Below, piece by piece: positions 1-11,800 of a DNA stretch of 64,000 nt. The first letter of the stretch is position 1. The number at the start of each line of letters is the position of its first letter. The position numbers and the translations under genes were made by a program. Source of the DNA: Pohlia nutans (taxonomy: Eukaryota; Streptophyta; Bryopsida; Bryales; Mniaceae); contig CM040102.1 in NCBI GenBank assembly GCA_022496805.1, positions 3,735,501 through 3,799,500 of the forward strand, read 5' to 3'. The notes beneath the pieces were generated by a model. It was not told the origin of the DNA, did not search any database, and saw only the letters and a program-made list of their open reading frames with translations.

Positions 1-140
1 ATGTTTTATGGGCAGTCAGCTCTATTAGAACCTCATCTTTTTTACCCCACCTTTATGTCTAAAAAGTAGGAGGGCATACTCTATGATCCGATCACTTCAA
101 TGTCGGTGTTTAGAATGCAGGGCTCACAAGAAGATTTCAG

Positions 141-1317
141 CCAGACAAGGCAGCAACGATTGGGCAAGCAGCGATTGCTCTTACTTGTGGAGAGAGCTCT
201 GAAGTCTTTTCTGAGGAGTTAGCCAGGTTTCAAGCGCAGAGGACGGCAGATGATGCAGTGGCAGAAGATGATGCATTGCAAGCGCAGAAACAGAAAGAAC
301 TGGACGCTCTCTTTGACGGACAACTGAGTGCTGAGCGGCAACAGAAGGAACAGGCCCAGAAACTTTTTGAGGAGCTCAAGGCCGAGTTTGACAAGATGAA
401 AGAAGAAAGAGATGCAGAGAAGGATCTGTTTCGGAAGGAGAAGGCTGCCGTTGAAGTAGAGAAGGAGTTTTTGCAACATTTGAGGGAACAAGTTGATGAG
501 CAACTGCAGGCACTCTCTACGCGAGTGATGCGAGTCTCTATTGAGCAAGAAAAATTAGAGAAGCTGAGATTCAATTCTGAACGCGAGGAAGAGGAGTTAT
601 CAAGATTGTGGTCTGAAGTTGAAATTGAAAAACAAGCTCTTGTGCAAGCCAGGTATTGATCCAATGATTTGGTTCTTTATTCGTTCAGTTTCCAGTTTCT
701 TCTCTTAGTTCGGACCTAAGATCTCTGAGTAGTAGAATTCGATCTATATTGGCTAGTATTTTCAAACTTCGATTGAGATAAATGTTGAAATGTTTTGTAG
801 GTTATGGGCGGAGGATGAAGCACGGAAGGCACAAACCCATGCTGAAGCCCTTGAATACACCAGAAAACGAGAGCTTGAACCCAGTTCAGATGGGACCTTA
901 AAGGAGGATAGTATTTTTGCTAGACCTTGGATGAAGGCCAGAAGTGAACTTGAATACTTTCTCCAGCGGGCTCCTTCGCAAAAGGATATAATGGACAAGG
1001 GTGAGGACCTAAAAGCCAACGTCAGCAATGCACTAATTCAGTCCTGGAAGACTATATTAAGAGTCCTTAATGGTTTCCTGCAGATAGTTGGGGATTTCTT
1101 TCAAGACGTGAGATCGAAGACCCTGCATTATTATCATGTTACCTCGTCATCTGCTGGGAACCTACTTCAGGATTCAGCATACTTTGTAAGTCAAAAGTTT
1201 CAGGACTTGCTAACCATGCTATCAAAGTTTTTAACCAGTCTGGGCAACGGAATCAAGAAATTCGTCAATGAATGCAAAGGTGAAGTCAAAAAGCTATCTC
1301 GACAATCCAAGGATTAG
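141..1317 (+). CDS. SLH-type chloroplast coiled-coil protein, 3' part (gene starts before window)
   Basis: Two exons are visible: 141-652, after an acceptor ending TTTCAG at 140, and 801-1317, ending in TAG. The junction AG|G encodes Arg and keeps frame, giving about 341 residues of the C-terminus. The first exon opens PDKAATIGQAAIALTCGE and continues as a long charged coiled coil rich in Glu, Lys and Gln. The second opens LWAEDEAR. I recognise these segments from the plant family typified by Arabidopsis AT5G23890 and AT5G52410, which carry S-layer-homology (SLH) repeats upstream and are plastid proteins. The SLH repeats and transit peptide would lie left of the window. The C-terminus (about residues 230-340) is amphipathic helix without catalytic motifs. 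Function is poorly known, possibly envelope or thylakoid scaffolding (inference). Assignment is from remembered similarity, not a search. Bases 1-140 read as intron. Confidence 0.72.
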
Positions 1318-3551
1318 TGCCAACACTTTTTAGATGTAGTTGGTAGTTCCAGTTCATATATTGGTTGAATTAGAGATGATATCAGAAGTCCTTGTCAACT
1401 CTTGAACTGGTAGAGGAATGTAGAAAAGTGGTTTCCTTCAGCTCTTCTTACTGAAGGGATGTTATTAAATGTACGTTAGTCCTATGTTGAATTTTACAAC
1501 AGTTTTGATCTCTTGGAACTGTGGTTTTCAGATTCACCAAAAGGTTTTGTTTCGTGGCCTTCTAGTTTTTAAAGAAGTTGGGTGCTGGAAAATTAACCCT
1601 TTAAGGTACCAATTCAACACTGTTTTCAAAGAAATGTTATAAAATATTAGATGAATACCAAAAATGGAGTTGATGTACAAAGAAAAGTTGTAAATGTCAA
1701 CGTGAAGATCACATCTGTACGGTTGGATTTATCATATTTTTTATTAAGTATTTTTAATTATTTTTGCAAGGTTTTCTCTGAAATTTGATTAAAAATCCTG
1801 CATTAACACAAAAAAAATTAAAATATTGTAACGAAATTGGAATAACATGCTCTATGAGATGGTATGGTTTCCATTATTTGATTTTACTTATTTTGGAAAA
1901 TCATGTTTGAGGTCTCACTTTTTGAACTAAGAATGAAACTTGACATAAACCAATTGTGTGATTTTTCCAAAAATCATAATAACCCATTTTAAAAATCCAA
2001 TCCGTACAATAGATAGTAAACTTGCACAAGAACCAAGAGAAATTAATGTGGATGAAAACTGTCCAATTCGGATGAGAATCAAACAACTTGAATCCGTTCA
2101 TCGTCCAAATATTGGACGCAAGAGCGTCAAAGGGTTAATATCCTCGGTGTTGGTGTTGAGTAAATACGGTAAGGTCCATAATCCAACGTTTGAGCTACCA
2201 TACCCGGCCGTTAGGGTCGGCAACACACAACTATAAAAAGAGAAAAAGAGAAGCCCAAATCTTTAGGAAATTATTTCTTAAAAAACTTATATTTTTCATG
2301 GTGAAAAAGAGTATCTTAGAGAATATTCACATAATTGGCATTTGTTGAAAAGCATTTTGACAAAAATATTAATTATTCAGCATGACCTGCCAACTTTGAC
2401 TTTGACAATTGGGTATGATACCGTATACAATAAGACTGTTTTAGAGTGTGTCTTGTCATTCCCAAGAGGTGAGTGACAATGGGGGGAGTCACAATAGATT
2501 TGAATGATCTTGTTGAATTCTAAACTTCATCCCTATTCCCTTGTATTGTTCCCTTGTACTTAATTCTGATTATCTTGGCACTAAAGATGGAAAGTTAGGT
2601 GGCAAGCTATATTTAGAATCTCAATCCAATTTTTATTGGTCTCATTTTGAATCTCCAATGTTCGTTGAATTGGATTTCACCAATTTGTTGAAAGTTTTTA
2701 ATTCATGGAATTTGAGGTTACATCCTCCATTCATTGAGATGTGAGAATAGAAGAAAGTACACAACCATGACCACTAATTATAAACTAGTAGACAAGGTGG
2801 TATTGCTGAGGGAGTTGCCTATGCATGTGGTGCCCAATTCCACGCATACACAGTGATTTTGCTTGGGCATCTCCTAAGAGAGCGCCTTTTCTACTAGTGT
2901 ATATAAAATTGTGATGTAAATGGCTACAACACTGTTATTCATCAACGTGCAATGTGGTGAGGTTAGTTTCTATGGGATAGATTGAGTTTCTATTAGGGTC
3001 AAAGACCAAGGATCATCTAAACTTTAAAAGGCCCTTGAGGTCCCTCTCTACGGAAGAAGGGTGTACATGCTCTAGGAATGCCGTTATAAGCCTAGACTTC
3101 AAAGGTTGACTAATAAGTTGCACAAGCTAATAGAATTGTCATTGTTGGAGATTTCTCACACGAAAAATCACACCATTCAAACTTCCCACTAATTGAAATA
3201 ACTTATGCACCAATATTGTGTAGGGTATTAGTTGAGGATATCTCAAATCTAGACCACTCCAAGATTTGACATACCCTCAACTAATACCCTACAACAATAC
3301 ATGTTGACCTCTAAGTATCTAAAATGCTCAATATGGCCATCTTCATCACTGAACTTTGCAATGGTGATATTTTCTCATTTTACCTCGGTTTTCTCATTGC
3401 AATACATCATATTAAATCTCTTGTACTACACTACAAGACCAACAATGTCGATTGTGTCAAACTGAACCCATCTTCACACATACAGAAATTTTGCAGCAAT
3501 GGGGTTCAATTTTTTTACACTACAGAAAATATACAGTGGACGGTTAGGAGC
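1318..3551. other. Intergenic, AT-rich, no gene recognised
   Basis: The first 150-200 bases are probably the 3' UTR of the preceding gene. The rest is AT-rich with short, low-quality ORFs on both strands. I saw no protein family, tRNA or well-bounded element here. Confidence 0.6.
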
Positions 3552-3775
3552 TAAGGTAGGAACATCCAATTCCAATAGTGTACCCAATGTTGATAATTTC
3601 TTGACATGGTAGTCATTCTAAAACGTAAATCTAGATACATCATAAATAGCTTATCTTTTTTATCAACAACTAGTAAGGGCTCTATGACGTGCTTAGATTT
3701 CCATTTTGAAATGACTACCTTGTTTAGAAACTATTGGCATTTGGTACATTGTTGAAATTGGGTGCTTCTACCTTA
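3552..3775. mobile_element. MITE, TAAGGTAG family, copy A (224 bp)
   Basis: The left end reads TAAGGTAGGAACATCCAATT and the right end, read inward, TAAGGTAGAAGCACCCAATT. The interior (a TAAATAGCTTATC-like segment and GGGCTCTATGACGTGCTTAGA) is shared with copies B and C, so these are one short non-autonomous family. No coding capacity and no convincing target duplication. Confidence 0.75.
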
Positions 3776-4052
3776 ACCCCTAAACGTACCGACCCTTTGA
3801 ACACAAATAAATGCTAACTTCAATGTATACATGAGAGGACAATTGTAAGCATAATATCTATCCAACAAATTTGACGTACTTGCATTTGGAGGCCTCTCCA
3901 ATATTATCAACATCTCTCCATGACAAGAGATTTATTTGGATTGGTAGAGAATTTAATAGGCTTGCAAATTTGACTTGGATGAAAGTCATCCGAGATTGTA
4001 TGAGAAAGTTACAAGGCTTTGAATATGTTCATGATCCCTTTGTGGACACGTT
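3776..4052. repeat. Dispersed repeat X, copy 1
   Basis: This segment matches 19488-19800 over most of its length. Shared landmarks are CCCCTAAAC at the start, CTTTGAACA, CCAATATTATCAACATCTC and TGGATGAAAGTCATCCGAG. In both places it lies next to TAAGGTAG-type elements. The short ORF in it is not conserved in the second copy. Confidence 0.7.
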
Positions 4053-4477
4053 TGAGGTAGGATGTCCTAAAACCACCAATTCTCCCAATTATGACATGTA
4101 GACCTTTCTTGGGGCCACCACAATTGAGATTCAAAACCACCACAGTTAAGACTCAAAACCGCCAATTTCACTATTCAAGTAGACCAATGGCAAACCAAGC
4201 GTTGCAAAAAAATAGTTGGTGGTTTCAGGTATCATTATGAGTGAAAATTAGTACCACATGGTGTGGTCATGGGGAAATCTAGAGGTCTAATTTGGGTGAC
4301 AAAGTTCTTTTCACTTCAAAAATTTGTATCAATTTGAATAATGGGAATTAAATTGGGAAAATTTGTGCATTTTGTGAGAAATCTTCTTCCAAATGGCCGA
4401 AAAATATTTCTCATGTATAACCTTGAAAAAATGAGGCCATATCTCTTAAGTTGGTGGTTTTACGACATCCTACCTTA
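4053..4477. mobile_element. MITE, TAAGGTAG family, copy F (425 bp)
   Basis: The left end reads GAGGTAGGATGTCCTAAAACC and the right end, inward, TAAGGTAGGATGTCGTAAAACC. The right half shares a CACTT..AAAATTTGTA..AATTT..AATGGGAA block with copies D and E. Noncoding. Confidence 0.72.
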
Positions 4478-4859
4478 GGGGTTAATATTCGGAAGTCGTA
4501 GACAGAGCCTCTCCGCGAGAAATGCGTGTTAACTTTTCGTACACAGACCTCACGTTTCGTCACTTGTCAACATGACTGCAGCTTCCTTTTTCTCGATTTT
4601 GAACAAATCTGTGTCATCTCCACACTTGTAGCCGCACCAGCAGAGCACCTGTCCATTTGTGCCTTTTCCACAAAACCCCACCGACGCAGTGGTTTCCTTC
4701 GAGCTTGCGTTTGATTTCACTTTGCGCCTCTGTCTAGCACCCTAAACCTTTTGTTTCAGTTCGTCGAGTCCGCGACCACTGTAAGCCCATTTCTTGTTCC
4801 TAGAATACGCAGACACAAGTTTTCCCTTCACAGAAATCGTTAGTCCTTCTAGAAACCCC

Positions 4860-4946
4860 TGCAAATTAGGGTTTGTAGGGTTTCGTAAGGATTTCGTAAT
4901 TGGCGAACCTGTGGTTTTGCCAAATTAGGGTTTACGAGTGTGCTCG
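4860..4946 (+). promoter_or_regulatory. PLAC8 gene leader with two telo-box-like motifs
   Basis: Two TTAGGGTTT motifs (near 4867 and 4926) lie just upstream of the PLAC8 start codon, in what is probably the 5' leader. Telo-boxes are common in promoters and leaders of growth-related plant genes; a role here is inference. Confidence 0.4.
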
Positions 4947-6711
4947 ATGGGGGCCAGTTCGGAAGAATCATCGTCACTGGTTGGGACAGTGGATCATTAC
5001 GGGTACCCCGTGGTGCGATCCGAGCCGCCGCCCGTGATCAACTATTACGGCGAGTACAACAACCAGGGTCAGGGTGGTGGTGCGCAATACGGGGCGGACG
5101 ACTGGACGACGGGTTTGTGCGGATGTTTGGCTGATATTCCCAACTGCGTGTTCACCATGTTCTGCCCGTGCCTGGCGTTCGGGCGCGTGGCGGAGCATCT
5201 GGACGAGGGCAACACGTCGTGCATCACGGCCGCCGTCGTGTGGTACGTGATCCAGCAGTTGACGTCGTGTGGATGCATCTACTCGTACGCGTACCGCCGC
5301 AAGCTCCGGCACAAGTATAACTTGCCCAGCCGGCCCCTGCCAGATTGGTTCATCCATTACTTCTGCTGGTTCTGCGCCATCTGCCAGGTACATCTTACAT
5401 CTTTCCATTCCATTCCATTCCATTCTATTTTTGTGCGAATTGATGCTAATTTTTACTCATTGTTGAGGGAATTAGCCACTACAAATGGCTTCTTCCAATA
5501 TGGTGAAATTAGCTTATTTTATACTATATAGTAATTTACTACAAATGTATAAGAAATCTAGAATGTTCTGCCAATAATTTTGCTAAAGTGGCTGAAATTC
5601 CTCACCTTTACAAATTGGAACGTCATTAGAGTTATCCGTAAACTAAAGGGTTGAGTGGGCCTTAGTTTGACTAAAATTTGGAGAAATGAAAACTATTGAG
5701 AGAAGTTCTAGGAAATCAAAAGAATGGGTGAGTGGGGACGGTTTAGGTATATATATAGCGAGAATTTATTGTCAGAATAGGGGCTAGCAATGACCTTCAT
5801 GTGTGAAGGTGAATAATAGAAACTTGGGTGAGAAGTTTTTTAGCATCGATTTTGGTGCTTTCAAAGTTTGCATCCACAATTTTTTTAATGCCCGACACAT
5901 GTTATTTTTTGAGGATTAATGTCAATATTCACTCAAACTATGGTCCACTCACCCACTTTTGAGGGACTGTACGGATAACTCAATTAGCCGGTTCTCAGTG
6001 AACGGCTGCTGGCTTAATTTTTTCTGTGAGGTTTTGGACATCAATCATAAGGAGGTGTGCAGCCTCCCCCATTTAGTTTTTGAAATTATTGGATGAATTT
6101 AGATAGTGACAGAAGCACCTTTAAGTAGGCAAGGGTAGGTGAATCATGAGGTCTCACGAATTGCATCATGCTTATCTTGCATCCTCCTCCCCATATTCAA
6201 TCTCTGTACGATGTAAAAGTTTTACTGAAAACTACGCTCCGTTTCATAAGACTATTGATCATCTCTTTGTTGCAGTCAGTGCTGTATGATGTAAGGTAGA
6301 GGGCTTCAAAACCAACAGGGTTCTAATTCCAACAGAATCTAAGCACAATAATCATCCTAGAACCTAAATCTAGGTGACCATAAATAGCTTATCATTTTGG
6401 TCAACATTCAATAAGAGCTCTGTAACGTACCTAGATTTGTGTTCTAAAATAAATGCATGGTCTAGATTATGTTGGAATTAGAACCTCTTGGTTTTGGAGC
6501 CCTCTATCTTATTTAAATGTCACTGAAAACTATGTTCCATTTCACAAGACTATTGCTCATCTCTTTGTTGCAGTCGGTGCTGACTGTTGTTTGCTTGGGC
6601 TTTTCTGGAATGCAGGAGACTCGAGAGATTAAGAACCGAGAGACTCTTGTCAACAGGCATTATGCTCGTGGAGCTATGTTGCCCCCTCCTGTGCAATCGT
6701 TCAATCGGTGA
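4947..6711 (+). CDS. PLAC8-domain (plant cadmium resistance-like) cysteine-rich protein
   Basis: Exons 4947-5387 and 6616-6711 join in phase 0 (CAG|GTACAT to TGCAG|GAG) to give 178 residues. The ATG at 4947 is the first in frame. A 60-residue Gly/Tyr/Asn-rich N-terminus precedes the PLAC8 domain: TGLCGCLADIPNC, then CPCLAFGRVAEHLDEG, a hydrophobic stretch (ITAAVVWYVIQQLTSCGCIY), YRRKLRHKYNLP, and HYFCWFCAICQ joined to ETREIKNRE. The CPC-type motif and closing CQ.xRE.KNR are hallmarks of the family. Members act at the plasma membrane in divalent metal efflux or organ-size control, probably as oligomers. The substrate cannot be read from sequence. The 1.2-kb intron contains two MITEs and a duplicated copy of the region just before its acceptor. 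An alternative in-frame acceptor near 6574 would add 14 residues but break the conserved CQ-E junction. Confidence 0.9.
5629..5981. mobile_element. Foldback element in PLAC8 intron, GAGTTATCC family
   Basis: Terminal inverted repeats begin GAGTTATCCGTA at both ends and stay alignable for about 45 bases (GTGAGTGG..CATAGTTTGA on the right, GAGTGGGCCTTAGTTTGA on the left). The same terminal motif bounds the longer hairpins at 24801-25165 and 61447-61804. Noncoding. Confidence 0.7.
6292..6511. mobile_element. MITE, TAAGGTAG family, copy B (220 bp), in PLAC8 intron
   Basis: The ends are TAAGGTAGAGGGCTTCAAAA and, inward from the right, TAAGATAGAGGGCTCCAAAA. The interior matches copies A and C (TAAATAGCTTATC, then AGAGCTCTGTAACGTACCTA). 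About 65-70 bases of intron sequence occur on both sides (see findings). Confidence 0.78.
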
Positions 6712-8861
6712 TGTTATATTATCATAGTACGTAGATAAATAAATAGATATGCCTGTGCCGTCCGTATTGGTGGCATAACTAGGACGCTTTATTAGCATAT
6801 TTGTATTGATGAAATTGAGTTGGTGGTGACATCAGCTATCGTGTTGTGTATGTTTTTGTATGTGACAAAGTATTTATGACATGATGGTTGTTGTATTTTA
6901 TACGATTGAACATCTGAGATTTGTATGGACATAGACTGCTCGTGGTTCACATGTAAAACATGGTAGTGAATTTTAGTCCACAGCTGACTTGCTCATCAGA
7001 CTTGAACTTGTCAGAAATCGACCTTGGAACACCATAACATTCAGGAAGCCTAGCCTTCAAAGAGACTGCCTTTTAGTTTCATCCACCTTTATATATAGAG
7101 TGACTAGTGTATCTAATTGAATGAACTATTGAATCAAATAAACAATGACAAAACACTGTTGAGTTGAGAATGAATCAAATAAACAATGACGAAATACTGT
7201 TGAGTTAATAATGAATCAAATAAACAATGACAAAACACTATTGAGTTGAGAATCATTCAAATAAACAATGACAAAACACTGTTGACTTGTGATTAGTTGA
7301 GTGCTTTCGATTACTGTGCACCATGGTTGCTTGCTCTTGGTTAATGCCATGTGCCCCCATAGCTACTGATTTGATGTGGAATATTCCACATCATTTCATT
7401 GGGGGGATGAAATGATGTGAGATATTCCTCATTTTTATGTTGGAGGGAGGCAATACTCACAAAGGCTAGTGAATGTTATGACTTAAGGTCCGATCACTCA
7501 AACGTTGATTCAATTAACATGATTTTGAGAGCTTGGTCACAAGAGCTGCCACAACAACCCCAACCAAGTTGCAAAATGTGGGCTTCAAAATGTGCACTTC
7601 TTCACCAATTCATACCACAAATGTGTCATATATATGTAAATAAAACTCCAAGAATTCACTACACAAGGCTAAATTCCAAAAAAATTCATTCAATTGATTC
7701 ATGTCGCATGGCTCATGGCTAAGTTCTATGTAATTTAGAATTATTCTTTATACCAACAGGAGTGAACAATAACAATAGGCCTATTGATGTCAAATGATGA
7801 GACATTTTATTTTTACTGGAATTTAGGACAATCATTAAGGTTTTAATTAACGATCTTAAAGTATATTAAAATATTACTAAACGTAAATTTATCTTAAATT
7901 TATTTTGAGATAAATTTATGTTTAGAAAACTTCAATCACAATAGCTCTAATGGATGCTTTTTCCTATTAGCTTTTCAAATTCATTTTGCAAAAGGTACTC
8001 TAGTTAAAACTCCATAAATGCAACACTTTTAATACAAATATTTTTTAGAAGCCCAATGGTCAAATTTACTCAACAAGGTTATTTTATTGTACAATGTTCT
8101 TTAGTCATTCCAATATCTACATAGAATATTTTGTAGATACCCACAATGTTTACCAATGTGATTGGACACTCAAGTACATTAATTACCAAAGGTGTGATAT
8201 AAAAGAGTTCTAAGTGCACTTTCAATGTAATGAAAAGAGCCAAAAAATTCATGACAAAAACAACAAAAGAATACAAATCAAGGGATGAACTAAATACAAA
8301 ACACACATAACTCTATCCTCTCTAATGACACTTCCTTTGGGACATGCATTCTCAATACACTCAACGCTCCATAATGTTTTTAAGCAAGCCATCGTTGCAC
8401 CTATGGCATCTAAAGAATCTGCATCTACAAATCACAAGCATCTTAAAAGATCTGCAATAACATCATCTAGGCCAAGCAACGAGGGTTGGAGAGCTGAATT
8501 ATTTTATTAGTAGAAGTTAACACTGTAACGGCACTGTAGAAAAAGGGTGTGATTCAGCAAACAGGAAAATGTGCAATTACAAAGAGTTAAGTGTACTGTA
8601 CATGATTCCTCACCTAGAAAAAGAAAACTACTTGTCACACATATACAAGGCACAATCCGGGGATAATTTTTAGCTTAACCAACCAATTTTCTGGAGCATT
8701 CCCTCAGCTAGGCCTTAAAAAACAAGGAATATTCTCTGATTTCCCCTAAAGATTTGAACTCTGAATTTCAACCACCTAATTTGCAACTAAAAGTCAATTC
8801 TCGATACAAGGGAGGAAAAACAGAAGAAAAAAAACAGAATGGGTTTATATCCCATTTTGTT
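6712..8861. other. Region between convergent PLAC8 and ALMT genes
   Basis: This holds the 3' ends of both genes, a four-unit 41-bp tandem repeat at 7131-7290 and AT-rich DNA. No further gene or bounded transposon was recognised. Confidence 0.55.
7131..7290. repeat. Tandem repeat, four units of about 41 bp
   Basis: Units begin at 7131, 7172, 7213 and about 7254 with the core TCAAATAAACAATGACAAA followed by ACACTGTTGAGTTGAGAAT. Units differ by a few bases. There is no spacer/repeat alternation. Confidence 0.85.
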
Positions 8862-11800
8862 TTAGCTAGAACCACAATCTTCAAACCTGGCCTGATCACC
8901 CAAATCTTCAACACACTCCACAACGTATCTCATTTTGGTAACCACTTCGATCAACAGAGACGCAAACTTGACTAAGGAAAGAGCGGAGATCCGCTCCAGA
9001 GTACCGTCCCAGTGAGGACCTAAGCTGTCCTTCCGGTAGGAGAATGTCTGCTGCCAAGCCAGGGACCGCTTGGCCTTAACCGGAGTAGTTTTCTCCCCGG
9101 ACTCCGCGTCAACGCCGGGCTTGGGAATCGCGACAGTAAGAGCAGGAACTCCCTCAGTCAGAGTCTCCAGGAAGTTCCTCTTCCCCGGCCCGGACCGGCC
9201 CTGGAACGGGCTGGATCCGAGGGGCGAGCCAGAACCGGGAAACGAAGCGGAAAACTCGCGCTGCTGTTCCGGGCCCGGTGACGAGGAAAGGATGTCGACT
9301 GGCTCACTCACGCCTCTCGATGGCTCCTTGTATCCTGTCAATGAGCCCAAGCACATAGGATGAGGAGGGAGACAAAGAACTCTATGGGTTGGGTGTCTAG
9401 AATCCATGGTGAAGGCTTCGCACAAATTTTAAAGATATGGAGGAGGAGGATTAGAAAGAAGAGAATCAAGGAGGAAGTGAATGAGGAAGGGGAAGAGGTG
9501 AATGAGAAAGGAAAAGAAGCTCATATATTCAAATATTGAAATTTTGGAAGAGGAGAGTACTTGAAATGAATTGCACTCTCATGTGAGCCGCCATTCGCAC
9601 AAAATACCTGTGTTCGTTGCCATGGGCGAGCTTGGTACCTCCCCGTTCGTGTTGCCCAAGAGTACGTTCGTTTTGAGGTAGATCTTGAATTGGAGCGCCA
9701 CCGCTGCCTCCTCCGCCTTCTTCATGATGTCTGCCGAGGAGAATTTCTTCATCTTCAGCACACTGTCACCCAGTGTGCGCAGGATCGTTGCGCACTCCGT
9801 CGCGATCGTGGTCATTTCCTGTGCACGAACTCGTTCGTCACAACCTCAACATCATTGCATGCAAAATCCGTGCAGAATTGGTGCAAAAAAAATGTACGAA
9901 CCCATGAAATATCGGATATCGCACGAAAATTGTTTAAAATCCGTTAACATCAACAACATATTAACAACATATCAACATATTAACAACATATTAACAACAT
10001 ATCAACAACATATTAACAACCTCAACATCATAGCATGCAATCTACTGATTGTGCTTACTGAGAGTTATAACATGTACAATCGAGGAATTTAGGACCTCAC
10101 TAATTTTTAACGATTTTTGTGTGAAGTCAAATATTTCATGGGTTCGTGCGTTTTTCACACGGATTTTGCGCTAATTCTGTGGTGAATCTGCATGGCTTCT
10201 ACATTCACTATTTTCATTATCTAACAAAGTGCAGAATTAGCGCGAAATCCGTGCACAATTTGTGCACAAAAATGTACAAACCTATGAAATATCGGACATC
10301 GCACGAAAATTGTTTAAAATCCATGGGGTTCTAAATTCCTAATGTTCAAGTTGACAGAGTGGCAGTGAAGAGATATGAGGACAGTGGTGGTTCCAACGAA
10401 TGGATGGACATTCAACGACCTTGCTCGGGAGTTTTAAAATCTAGAAAGGGGGGAGGAAACACAAGACAGAATGAGAGCATCAGGAATTTAGGTTCTCGTT
10501 AATTTTCAACGATTTCTGTGCGATATTCAATACTTCATGGGTGCGTGCATTTTTTGCACAGATTCCGCATGGATTTTGCGCTATTTCTGCACTGAATTTG
10601 CTCAGATTCTACATTCACTCTTTTCGTTATTTAACAAAGTGCAAAATCCGTGCAAAATCCGTACAAAAAATGTACGAACCCATGAAATATCGGATGTCAC
10701 ACAAAAATCATTGAAAATCCAACATTCCTAATGAGAAGAAAAGCATTTCACCTGCGCGAAAAGCTCTCGGAGGTCCTTGGGTGCTTGGATGTTGGCTCGA
10801 AGACACAAGTCCAGAGCTATGACGTCGTACAGAGTGTAACGAAGGTAGTCGGTAATGTCGTCGTAGAGGTCCCACGGATAATCCTTAAAAAACTTTCCAT
10901 GCGATGGCTCCCACAGCACTGCGCTCAACTGCAGTCATACCACAACACAAATGAAATTGAATGGAATGGAACAGGATTGTTGTATTTGAATTGATTGAAA
11001 TAGCAGCAACAGTGAGTCATTGAATACATCAAGAATTTAGGACCCCACGGATTTTCAATGATTTCCGTGCAAAATCCGATATTTCGTGGGTTCGTGCATT
11101 TTTTGCACAGATTTCATACGGATTTCATACTAATTTTGCACTAAATCTGCACGGATTCTACATTCATTCTTTTTGTTATCTAACAAAGTGCAAAATCCGT
11201 GCGGAATACATGCAAAAAATGCACAAACCCATGAAATATTGGATGTCGCACGAAAATCGTTGAAAATCCATGGGGTCCTAAATTCCTGATGTAGCAGTCT
11301 TGTTTGTGAAGTGATTGACTCACCAACTTGTCAATGTCTGAATCTGACATCACTATTTCATGGTAGCTTTGGTGGATTTTGTCGTCCACGGAGCGCCCAC
11401 TCAAGATGTCTGGGACATGATCAAGTTTCGTATCTTTGATGTACTCTTCAACGCATCTGCAAAAAAAAAAAGCCCAAATCATTTGAACCAACGCACCAGA
11501 AAGTTGTCTCACATAATTATGAACAATAATAATAATAGATTTATCCTATAAGTCATGGTGTCGTTTCCCCCTCACTTTGAATACACTGTACGCCGATTCT
11601 TTTCCTTATGTTGTATTTAAAATTCTTGTCCAATCTTGTTGTTTTTCCAGGAGAGAAACTCCAATCTATTAGCTTCTCCCCCAAATTGGTGCTTTAATCC
11701 CACTCTTACAACTCTAAGTCATAATTAAGGCCCAAAACAATTTTTAGAGCCTAAAACATCGTTTGACCCTGGTAGTTTTTATTACTGGTATTTCTACCGT

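Noticed and set aside
1590..2160. Possible MITE with TTAACCCTTT ends
   Set aside because: Inverted match is only about 10 bases with no supporting interior homology or target duplication.
3871..4101. 76-codon ORF in repeat X
   Set aside because: The second copy at 19488-19800 does not keep the frame, so it is unlikely to be coding.
7131..7290. Regularly spaced repeats resembling a CRISPR array
   Set aside because: The whole 41-bp unit is repeated with no unique spacers, and the genome is a plant's; it is a minisatellite.
10100..10330. Coding exon reading MRFSHGFCANSVVNLHG
   Set aside because: Translation of a foldback arm; the same peptide-like strings recur at every copy of the element.
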